37,116 bases of DNA. Source: Candidatus Halobeggiatoa sp. HSG11. Lineage in GTDB: Bacteria; Pseudomonadota; Gammaproteobacteria; Beggiatoales; Beggiatoaceae. Position numbers and translations under genes: made by a program. The notes below the pieces were generated by a model. The model had not been told where the DNA came from. It made no database searches and was given only the letters and a program-made list of their open reading frames with translations. Position 1 is the stretch's first letter. Every line of letters begins with the position of its first letter. Shown here one piece after another: positions 5,655 to 12,919 of the stretch. The stretch covers positions 1 through 37,116 of the forward strand of contig JAUCGL010000031.1 in assembly GCA_030378105.1 (NCBI GenBank). Direction: 5' to 3'.

Positions 5655-8394
5655 TATCAGAATATTCTGGAGTTTCCAACATTTGCCAAGATAATGATTC
5701 TATTTGATTATAATTACCCATTTTTCTTAATACTTCAACCAATTTCTTCAACAAAATATTAGTATCAGGATGTTGTGACCCTAAGATATCTGTTCTAATT
5801 TCTAATGCTTTCCGATACAAAGACTCTGCTTGTTCATAATCACCTTTTGTTTCAAGTAAACCAGCCAAATTATCCAATGAAGTAGCAGTATTAAGATGTT
5901 GTAAACCTAAAACTTGTTTGTGAATTTCTAATGCTTGCCTATATAAAGGCTCTGCTTGTTCATAGTCACCTTTTGTTTCAAGTAAACCAGCCAATTTATT
6001 CAGTAAACTAGCAATAGCAGGATGCTGTAAACCAAAAACTTGTTTGCTTATTTCCAACGCTTGCCGATATAAAGACTCTGCTTGTTCATGGTCACCTTTT
6101 GTTTCAAGTAAACCAGCCAATTTATCCAATGAAATAGCAGTATCAGGATGTTGTAAACCTAAAACTTGTTTGTGAATTTCCAATGCTTGCCTATATAAAG
6201 GCTCTGCTTGTTCATAGTCACCTTTTGTTTCAAGTAAACCAGCCAATTTATTCAGTAAACTAGCAATACTATGATGTTGTAGACCCAAAACTTTTTTTCT
6301 AATATTTAAAGTTCTATGAGCTAAAGATATAACCTTTTCTGTATAAAATCCTATATGTTCACAAAAAATAACTATGGTATTCAAAACATAACCCAAATCA
6401 TCATACGAACCAGTCTTCTCATACTCAATCAACTCCTGCAAATAAATCTCCACTACCTCAGCATTCTGTTTCCCCAATTGATGCCAATAACCCAACAACT
6501 CATAATCCCTTCCATCCTCAACAAACTGCACTAACACCGGTATTTTCTCAATATACTTCAACAACCGTTCCATATCCCCTATCGCAAGCAAATGAAACAA
6601 CAACTCATCAACCACCCGACCATCTACCGACTGCTTGGCAAAATAATCAACCAACCGCTCCCGCAACTCTGCCATCACCACATCACCATACCGCTTCTCA
6701 ACAGCCTCCCGAATATAATCATTCGCAAAACTCAACAACCCAGAGCGATTAACCAATGGCAAAACCAAATACAACGGCGACCAAACCCACTGCGGAACCT
6801 GCAACAACTCCAATAACTCAGACTCCTTAATTCCAAACCGAGATACCGCCAACAAACCCACCGCATCTTCCACCAAAAAATCAAAATGCTGCCCTTTATC
6901 CTCTTCCGCCCCAAGAAACTTCTGCCATAAACTCAACTTTGTTCCAGCCGTTTTTCCTCGCACTAAAAAATCTTTCTCCAACCGATTCAAAACTTTATTA
7001 TACAACTTAGGCAAAGTCTGAGCTTCCAAATAATAAGATTCCAGCTTATCCCCAAAATCCTGAATGTTCCCATTAAACAACCGCAACTCTTCCAAAATAA
7101 TTCGCAAAAACAATGGATTATCCGTCTGAAAAGCATCACATAATAAATCTATATAATCATTAGGTAAAACCTTGCTATACAAATCTAAATAACTGACAAC
7201 CAACTCTCGCTTTTCTGAAGCAGTCAAAGGCAAAACTTTAACAACTTCACCTTGCAAATTATCTACACCAGACACAATCAATCGCACCGAGGGTGGAACC
7301 AAATCCAACAACCAATCCACCGTTCCTTGCCTTATTTCCAACTGATTAAGTCCATCAATAATCACCACCACCGGCTTATCATCTTGCTTAACAAATTCTT
7401 CTAACTTTTGACTCATTACCTCAGTTGCATAAGGAATTTTCTCTGTTAAATTAAACTGATAACGCTGTTGCAAATTCTCATGTAATCGTTGAATAACCAC
7501 CACTGGATCAGTACTAGCTTCCGAACAACCACAAAAATGCCAAAAATTCCCAGCTTGCCGATATTTCGTTCCCCAACAAGCCAACAAAGCCGACTTACCT
7601 ATTCCAGTTTCTCCAACCACCATTAATGGAGAATCACCTTGTTCAACATATCCCCAATTATCTAGCAATAATGGAGAATCACTTTGTTCAATAAATTTGG
7701 TTAACTCAGTAAACACAGAATCTTGCTGCATATAAACCGCTTGCAAACTCTTCGCAAAATTATCATGCTCAAAGTTTTCCAACTGCTGTTTACTCAACTC
7801 CTCATCTTCAGGAAACTGCTTATCAATCAACGCCCATAACTGCTCAATAACCAAATCCTTCAAATCATTTGGCTTTTGATAATCAGTAATTTTACAATGT
7901 TGATCTCGAATCCGTTGTTTTAAATCATCTTGTTTATTACGATTCGCCAACTTATCATCATATTCATCCCGAACTTTTTTTTGCACAAAATCCTTATAAC
8001 TCGGATCACGAAAATAAAACAAAGCTTGCTTATCAGGAGCAGACAAAACCTGTAAAATTTCCAATTCCGTTGCACTACAATCCTGATGCTTTTTCACCAT
8101 TGGATATTCGCCACAAGCCGCAACCTGTTCAGCAGCCAACGGCGTACCATACCGTTCCCCCAACATTCCCAAAAAATGCGTACTTTCATCAACTCGTTGC
8201 AAACAAACGGATATTGTCGCTGGATCATTATTATCTTTAGTTGCTCCCCAACGCAAATCAATCTCCATAAAATCAATTTTCCGTTCCGCACACCGCTTCC
8301 GAAGCTCTGGAAATACAAAATCTGCCAAAACTTCTCGCTCATCCCCCATTCCTAAAAATGTAGAAGATACAAATACTTTAACTTGTCTTTCCAT
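5635..8394 (-). CDS. DUF4062-P-loop NTPase-TPR protein (STAND-like)
   Basis: This protein has 919 residues from the ATG at 8392-8394, chosen because GGAG lies about 7 nt upstream; an in-frame ATG 36 nt earlier lacks a ribosome site. Residues 2-100 form a DUF4062 domain (VKVFVSSTFLGMGDERE, FPELRKRC, IDLRWG). A P-loop NTPase follows with Walker A GETGIGKS (about 261-268) and Walker B VVVIIDGL (about 341-349). The last 200 residues are tandem 42-residue TPRs (KGDYEQAEPLYRQALEI). The order (sensor or effector, switch NTPase, superstructure repeats) is that of STAND proteins, used in signalling and some antiphage systems. The actual role here is unknown. The C-terminus is frameshifted near 5647. 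Confidence 0.85.
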   Translation of the reverse strand: MERQVKVFVSSTFLGMGDEREVLADFVFPELRKRCAERKIDFMEIDLRWGATKDNNDPATISVCLQRVDESTHFLGMLGERYGTPLAAEQVAACGEYPMVKKHQDCSATELEILQVLSAPDKQALFYFRDPSYKDFVQKKVRDEYDDKLANRNKQDDLKQRIRDQHCKITDYQKPNDLKDLVIEQLWALIDKQFPEDEELSKQQLENFEHDNFAKSLQAVYMQQDSVFTELTKFIEQSDSPLLLDNWGYVEQGDSPLMVVGETGIGKSALLACWGTKYRQAGNFWHFCGCSEASTDPVVVIQRLHENLQQRYQFNLTEKIPYATEVMSQKLEEFVKQDDKPVVVIIDGLNQLEIRQGTVDWLLDLVPPSVRLIVSGVDNLQGEVVKVLPLTASEKRELVVSYLDLYSKVLPNDYIDLLCDAFQTDNPLFLRIILEELRLFNGNIQDFGDKLESYYLEAQTLPKLYNKVLNRLEKDFLVRGKTAGTKLSLWQKFLGAEEDKGQHFDFLVEDAVGLLAVSRFGIKESELLELLQVPQWVWSPLYLVLPLVNRSGLLSFANDYIREAVEKRYGDVVMAELRERLVDYFAKQSVDGRVVDELLFHLLAIGDMERLLKYIEKIPVLVQFVEDGRDYELLGYWHQLGKQNAEVVEIYLQELIEYEKTGSYDDLGYVLNTIVIFCEHIGFYTEKVISLAHRTLNIRKKVLGLQHHSIASLLNKLAGLLETKGDYEQAEPLYRQALEIHKQVLGLQHPDTAISLDKLAGLLETKGDHEQAESLYRQALEISKQVFGLQHPAIASLLNKLAGLLETKGDYEQAEPLYRQALEIHKQVLGLQHLNTATSLDNLAGLLETKGDYEQAESLYRKALEIRTDILGSQHPDTNILLKKLVEVLRKMGNYNQIESLSWQMLETPEYSDIGYSIE
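5790..6290 (-). repeat. Tandem 126-bp repeats encoding TPR units
   Basis: Four units with a 126-bp period are nearly identical at DNA level. The block CCTTTTGTTTCAAGTAAACC recurs around 5850, 5976, 6102 and 6228. Each unit encodes one 42-residue TPR. Units 2 and 4 resemble each other more than their neighbours do, which points to recent duplication or gene conversion. Confidence 0.75.
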
Positions 8395-8416
8395 AATCTC
8401 CTCTTTTAGCTTAAGT

Positions 8417-8454
8417 ACCATAGGTTTCACCTATGGCTATTCATATTTCACCCC
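8417..8454. repeat. Dispersed hairpin repeat CCATAGGTTTCACCTATGG
   Basis: A perfect 8-bp stem (CCATAGGT/ACCTATGG) is followed by CTATTCATATTTCACCCC. A second, weaker copy lies at 15792-15829. Here it sits about 25 bp upstream of the NTPase-TPR start codon, within its likely 5' untranslated region. Confidence 0.6.
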
Positions 8455-8459
8455 TTTAT

Positions 8460-8489
8460 CTCGTTCCCAACGTCTTCGTTGGGAATGCC
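8460..8489. repeat. CTCGTTCCCAACG hairpin repeat, intact copy
   Basis: CTCGTTCCCAACG, a four-base loop and CGTTGGGAATGCC form a perfect stem of TTCCCAACG/CGTTGGGAA. It belongs to the same family as 5091-5120. A partial third copy (CTCGTTCCAAACACTTCG) starts at 8519. Confidence 0.7.
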
Positions 8490-8537
8490 TACCATACCGC
8501 TCTGCGGTATTCATTATCTCGTTCCAAACACTTCGTA

Positions 8538-8673
8538 TCATCGTTATACACAAGTTCCAAGCAACAAATGAAATCCACCATTTTGAAGGTTCGGTGGGTT
8601 TCCACTTCGTTACTACCCACCCTACATAATATACCTTTATTTCAAGCACTTAAATGCTTATGTATAACGATGA
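8538..8673. mobile_element. 136-bp MITE-like element with 17-bp terminal inverted repeats
   Basis: The ends TCATCGTTATACACAAG (8538-8554) and CTTATGTATAACGATGA (8657-8673) pair at 16 of 17 positions. The interior has CAACAAATG, AATCCACCATTTTGAAGG, CGGTGGGTTT and TACATAATATA. A second copy with the same left end and interior lies at 26046-26160 but lacks its right end. It encodes no transposase, so if mobile it would need an enzyme supplied elsewhere. No clear target duplication was identified. Confidence 0.62.
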
Positions 8674-8714
8674 GCCGTAAAAATTTTCCGAGATCACCAC
8701 ACATTGCAAAACAA

Positions 8715-9617
8715 CTATTCACCAACAACATAATTAGTAATCAAAAGTTCTGCGATCTTACCTCTTTTACTAGCCACACTATTTATCATTCGATTCGCTT
8801 TAATATTCATGATATTAAAATCAGCATAATGTTTAACAAAAAAGTTATCTTTTGGATCAATTGGTTTAGAATTACTGAGCATCAATTTAGCTCCAGTTTT
8901 ATCTAACAATTTAAAAGTATTAGCCAATTTTATTTGAGCCATATTATCAAATTGAAATGTGCTATAACTTGTAAAAGTTGAAGTTTTACTGATGGGACGA
9001 TAAGGAGGGTCAAAATAAATAAACGAATTTTGATTTACTGGCAATTTTTCTAATTCACTAAAATCAGCAACTTTTAAACTCACTGATTGCAATATTTGAG
9101 CAACTTTAATTAAATTTTCGGCATCTAAGATTTTAGGATTTTTATATTTTCCAAAAGGAACATTGAATTTTCCACTTTTATTAACTCGAAACAGACCGTT
9201 AAAACAAGTTTTATTCAAAAATATTATTTGGGCGGCTTGACGTATAGCATTTTTAGTTATTCGCTTATAATTTTTATGGGAACAGTTATATTCTGCTCTT
9301 ATATCATAAAAATAAGCGACCCTACTTGCTTCGTCCAAACTTAAATATTCAGTTTGATAAATATCTAATAAATCAATTAGTTTACTAACTTGTTTTTGAA
9401 TTGTTTGATAAACTAAAATTAATTCTACATTAATATCAGATAAATAGGCAGATTTGATTGGGTAATTGTTGATGATGTCGAAGAATACAGCTCCCCCACC
9501 TACAAAAGGCTCGTAATAGCTAGTTATTAAACCTTGTTTTAGCTCATCAGGATATTGAAGTTGTTTAATTAATTGTGTTTTTCCACCAGCCCATTTTAAA
9601 AAAGGTTTAGCTATCAT
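8715..9617 (-). CDS. DNA adenine-N6 methyltransferase, Dam/DpnM-type (D12 class)
   Basis: This 300-residue D12-class (alpha-group) methyltransferase transfers a methyl group from SAM to adenine N6. Motifs in order are KWAGGKTQL at 8-16, the SAM-binding FVGGGAVFFDI near 38-48, the Dam-type stretch FLNKTCFNGLFRVNKSG (about 133-149) with FNVPFGKYKNP, and catalytic DPPY at 203-206. The Dam-like block suggests, but does not prove, GATC recognition. The ATG overlaps the stop of the upstream cyclase gene by 4 bp (ATGA), so the two are translationally coupled. No restriction endonuclease, MutH or SeqA gene is seen in the window. It may be an orphan regulatory methyltransferase or part of a defence locus with the neighbouring NTPase. 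Confidence 0.88.
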   Translation of the reverse strand: MIAKPFLKWAGGKTQLIKQLQYPDELKQGLITSYYEPFVGGGAVFFDIINNYPIKSAYLSDINVELILVYQTIQKQVSKLIDLLDIYQTEYLSLDEASRVAYFYDIRAEYNCSHKNYKRITKNAIRQAAQIIFLNKTCFNGLFRVNKSGKFNVPFGKYKNPKILDAENLIKVAQILQSVSLKVADFSELEKLPVNQNSFIYFDPPYRPISKTSTFTSYSTFQFDNMAQIKLANTFKLLDKTGAKLMLSNSKPIDPKDNFFVKHYADFNIMNIKANRMINSVASKRGKIAELLITNYVVGE

Positions 9618-11350
9618 ATATGACTGTTTAAGATTAAATTTTCTATTTTAGCCTCTAATTCTGAATTACTTATATTTAAAGAATTTCTTAATAAACGTTG
9701 ATTTTGCAATAAATTTAAATTTAGCTGAGTTTTTACACGTATTAAAATTTCTTCTAGTTGAAAAGGTTTAGTTATATAATCAACAGCACCCACCTTAAAG
9801 CCTTTAACTTTATCGTCAACATTTGACAAAGCACTCATAAAAATAATTGGAATATCTGTAGTTTGTTCATTAGATTTCAGTAAATTACAAGTATCAAACC
9901 CATTCATTCCCGGCATCATAACATCTAGTAAAATTAAATGTGGTTGTTGCTGTATTGCCATTTCTACACCTATACTACCGTTTTCTGCAATCTTTACCTC
10001 AAATTTATTTTTAGATAACATGATAGCTAATATATTAACGTTTAATGGAGTATCATCAACAATTAATATTTTAAATTTTTCTGGAATTATCATATTAGCA
10101 ATATTATAACAATTCCTAATATAAATTTTAGCAGCCTTGTCTTCAGGGTTTATTTTAATAACTTGCTTAAATAATTCATGGGCTTTGGCGAATTCTTCTT
10201 GATGAAAATATTTACAACCGGCTTCAAAATCCTTAAGAGTAGCTAATTTATGCTCATAATTAACTGTGGAATTGACATCGAATACTTCATAAATAGTTAC
10301 TGCGTTGGTTTTACCCTTAACTGTTACTCGATCTATGATGCGAATATTATATTTGGAAATGTCTGCTATTTGTTGATAGGTATTTTCTGTGATTAATATT
10401 GAAGTATTGTAAACTTTGTTTAAGCCTTCGATTCTGGAAGATAAATTAACTGCATCAGAAATAACCGTACCATCCATACGGTTTGTACCGCCAACTGTAC
10501 CTAACATTAAAGAACCAGTATGAATTCCAACCCCAATATCAATAACTGGCCGTTGTGGACGACCTCTAGTAAGATTATATTCTGCCAATACTTTTAACAT
10601 ATCTAATGCTGCTTGTATTGCATTGTCCACATTAGTTGGAAACAAAGCCATTATGCCATCCCCAATATACTTATCAATAAAACCATGATATTTATCAATA
10701 ACTGGTTCCATTTGGCTTAAATAAGAATTGATAAAATTGAAGTTTTCTTGTGGAGTCATATTTTCTGATAAGCTAGTAAAGTTACGAATATCAGCAAACA
10801 TAATAGTCATTTCTTTATTTATACAAGTACCTATTTTAATTTGGTCTTGATTTTTTATATTTAATAAATTAAGAAACTGAGCTGGCACAAATTTATGAAA
10901 AATTTCTACTTGTTTTTCTAGTTCTTGATTTTTAGAGGCAATTTGTTGTTCTTGAAAGTAGCTTTTGACGGCTTCGGAAATAGTTAAAATAAGGTCTTCA
11001 GTATTCCAAGGTTTAGAAATATACCGATATAAATTAGCGTATTGAATTGCATTACCAACTGCATTAATATCAGCCTGACCAGTTAATAAAATTTTCAAAG
11101 TCGTTGGTGAGATCGCATGAATACGTTTCAATAATTCATCGCCTTTAATATTAGGCATGATATAGTCAGAAATGATTAATGGTAATTCATAGCTATCTTC
11201 TAATAATTCCTCAACTAACTCAATAGCTTCTTCACCACCTTCGGCAGTTTCAATTAAATATTGATTACCAAAAGCTGTTTTAAGTTCTATCTTTAAGCTA
11301 TCAAGTATAGTTGGTTCATCATCAACACAGATAATAACGGTACGGCTCAT
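9614..11350 (-). CDS. REC-class III nucleotide cyclase-REC protein
   Basis: This 578-residue cytosolic protein opens with a receiver (phosphoacceptor D62 in IISDYIMP; KPW near 113), followed by a short linker with coiled-coil character. A class III adenylate/guanylate cyclase domain comes next (about 175-355), with metal-binding D187 (FADIRNFTSLSE) and D231 (KYIGDGIMALF). It has transition-state residues N302 and R306 in VNLSSRIE, and VKGK at 344-347. A TPR-like hairpin (about 365-405) leads to a second receiver (D476 in LILLDVMMP; KPF near 524). All catalytic positions checked are intact, so an active cyclase is expected, making cAMP or possibly cGMP. It is the first gene of a coupled pair with the adenine methyltransferase. 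No cognate kinase is adjacent, though two large kinases lie at 28130-37001. Confidence 0.88.
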   Translation of the reverse strand: MSRTVIICVDDEPTILDSLKIELKTAFGNQYLIETAEGGEEAIELVEELLEDSYELPLIISDYIMPNIKGDELLKRIHAISPTTLKILLTGQADINAVGNAIQYANLYRYISKPWNTEDLILTISEAVKSYFQEQQIASKNQELEKQVEIFHKFVPAQFLNLLNIKNQDQIKIGTCINKEMTIMFADIRNFTSLSENMTPQENFNFINSYLSQMEPVIDKYHGFIDKYIGDGIMALFPTNVDNAIQAALDMLKVLAEYNLTRGRPQRPVIDIGVGIHTGSLMLGTVGGTNRMDGTVISDAVNLSSRIEGLNKVYNTSILITENTYQQIADISKYNIRIIDRVTVKGKTNAVTIYEVFDVNSTVNYEHKLATLKDFEAGCKYFHQEEFAKAHELFKQVIKINPEDKAAKIYIRNCYNIANMIIPEKFKILIVDDTPLNVNILAIMLSKNKFEVKIAENGSIGVEMAIQQQPHLILLDVMMPGMNGFDTCNLLKSNEQTTDIPIIFMSALSNVDDKVKGFKVGAVDYITKPFQLEEILIRVKTQLNLNLLQNQRLLRNSLNISNSELEAKIENLILNSHI

Positions 11351-12070
11351 AATTTCACTTAAGTGATATGGAATATATCTTATTCACATTAAAATTAATG
11401 TACAATACTAAAATATTTAAAAAATTTGTACATTTATAATATATAAAACATTATTTAGGTTGGGTTAGGTTTTTTGCACTACTTCAAAAATTATTTTAAT
11501 ATAACCATTTGATTAATAGGATTTATTTTTAATTTAACATGGATATGAAGGTTAAGTTATGTCCTTGTGCAATAACAGTTCAACTTGAGTTATGTTATAT
11601 TCATAAATGAGGCTTAAAGTATATCAACTATTGATTAATTTGGCTAACATTTTTGTAAACTAATAATTAACTTGACTATAGACATTCATAAAAATACATT
11701 TGTATGAAACCTGCGAGTTTTTGGAAACCTCGTAGGTTTTAAGTGAAATTACTTATCTGATATAGTTTTATATGAATTAATTTTATTTATCAACATAACT
11801 CGTTATAACCCAGAAAAGTTACAATGTATAAATCCTTAACTTACTTATATTAGGGAAACTGCTATAATTATGCCATATCGTAAATGGTAGGGTGGATAAG
11901 CGGAGCGTCATCCACCATTTTATATTGTGGTGTATGATACTATCGTTTTATAGAAAAATAAAAGTTCTCAGACCTGCCAGGTTTCGCAAACCTGGCAGGT
12001 CTTTTGGCCAACATTTTTTATAGAACTACCAGCATATTCTATTTTCAACCTCAAGCATTAAATTAATTAT
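11351..12070. other. 720-bp gene-free region between divergent genes
   Basis: No coding sequence is supported. The first 350 bases are plain AT-rich sequence, presumably holding the promoter of the cyclase operon. The remainder holds three dispersed repeats: the hairpin at 11707-11739 (AAACCTGCGAG.../...CTCGTAGGTTT), a GTAGGGTGGATAAGCGGAGCG...CCACC element at 11887-11922, and the block at 11951-12002. The promoter of gmhA must lie near 12003-12060, but no clear boxes were chosen. Confidence 0.55.
11951..12002. repeat. Dispersed repeat with strong AGACCTGCCAGGTTT hairpin
   Basis: GAAAAATAAAAGTTCTCAG is followed by a perfect stem, AGACCTGCCAGGTTT/AAACCTGGCAGGTCT (11970-12002), and a TTTT run. 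The leading segment recurs at 441-466 and, reversed, at 3625-3649. It looks like a rho-independent terminator, but no + strand gene ends upstream, so it is better read as a dispersed repeat. Confidence 0.6.
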
Positions 12071-12652
12071 ATGAATCTATCAGAGCGTATCAACCAACAT
12101 TTTACCGATATAACAAAAGTACAAACTCAGACTATAGCTGATCTTGCTTCTCCAATAATAACTGCTGGCCAACAAATGGCAATTTGCTTACAACAACATA
12201 AAATTCTTAGTTGTGGCAATGGAGGGTCTGCGGCACAAGCTCAACATTTTGCAGCCGAAATAATTAATCGCTTTGAAACTGAACGTCAAGCTTTAGCCGC
12301 TATCTCTTTGACCACTGATACTTCTAATCTTACTTCCATTGCTAATGACTATGCTTTTGAAAATATATTTTCTCGCCAGATTGAGGCATTAGGACAGAAC
12401 AAAGATATATTATTAGCAATCAGCACTAGCGGTAATTCTCCTAATGTTCTTAAAGCTATTCAAGCAGCCCATACTAAAAATATGTATATAATAGCTCTAA
12501 CTGGTGGTAATGGTGGTACTATTGCTCAAGAATTGCGACCGACAGATATAGAAATAAGAATTCCAAGTCATTCAACTGCTCGCATCCAAGAAGTACATTT
12601 GTTAATCATTCATTGTTTATGTGATATAATTGATACGGTTAATTATGAATAG
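12071..12652 (+). CDS. gmhA: SIS-domain phosphoheptose isomerase, GmhA/DiaA family
   Basis: This 193-residue single SIS-domain protein has the sugar-phosphate loop SCGNGGSAAQAQHFAAE (about 47-63), ALTTDT-type residues, SIANDYAF, LLAISTSGNSPNV (about 114-126) and a C-terminal RIQEVHLLIIHCLCDIID. GmhA converts sedoheptulose 7-phosphate into D-glycero-D-manno-heptose 7-phosphate for the LPS core. The close paralogue DiaA binds DnaA. The two are hard to separate by motif in gammaproteobacteria, and this position beside der rather than a heptose cluster leaves both open. Length is typical for both. Confidence 0.8.
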   Translation: MNLSERINQHFTDITKVQTQTIADLASPIITAGQQMAICLQQHKILSCGNGGSAAQAQHFAAEIINRFETERQALAAISLTTDTSNLTSIANDYAFENIFSRQIEALGQNKDILLAISTSGNSPNVLKAIQAAHTKNMYIIALTGGNGGTIAQELRPTDIEIRIPSHSTARIQEVHLLIIHCLCDIIDTVNYE

Positions 12653-12662
12653 CATTTATGAG

Positions 12663-12799
12663 GAATGGTGGGCTTCATTTCATTCAGCACCACCCTACAT
12701 ATTGATATTAAGGTTAAACAGAAATATATTAACTGATTAATCACTTACTTAATATATAAAATTGTAGGGTGGTGCTGAATGAAATGAAGCCCACCATTC
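12663..12799. repeat. Perfect 37-bp inverted repeat around a 63-bp AT-rich loop
   Basis: The arms 12663-12699 and 12763-12799 are exact reverse complements over 37 bases, starting GAATGGTGGGCTTC and ending CACCACCCTACA. It starts 10 bp after the gmhA stop and ends about 120 bp before der. The arm sequence belongs to a wider GTAGGGTGG family (11887, interior of 8538-8673). It could form a cruciform in DNA or a very long hairpin in RNA, and would act as a transcription block in both directions. Confidence 0.85.
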
Positions 12800-12919
12800 T
12801 TTTAAGAATTATTATAATAGGCCTAAACGTAACAACAATCATACATGGCTGTTGTTTTATGTTAGGAAAGATGTCTATTCATAATTCACTAATTCGCAAT
12901 TAAATCTTAAAGGACAAAC

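Noticed and set aside
5790-6290. CRISPR-like regular repeats
   Set aside because: The 126-bp period equals 42 codons and encodes TPR units in frame, with no short palindromic repeats or unique spacers.
8437-8906. Frames spanning the repeats upstream of the NTPase and into the methyltransferase
   Set aside because: The translations consist of repeat-derived strings (YVGWVVTKWKPTEPSKW type) or are antisense to the methyltransferase C-terminus.
11540-11612. Small frame ATGGATATGAAGGTTAAG... of about 23 codons
   Set aside because: Very short, no ribosome site and no conserved context.
11970-12002. Rho-independent terminator (perfect hairpin plus TTTT)
   Set aside because: No gene on + ends upstream and the sequence is part of a block repeated elsewhere; on minus it lies far upstream of the cyclase operon.
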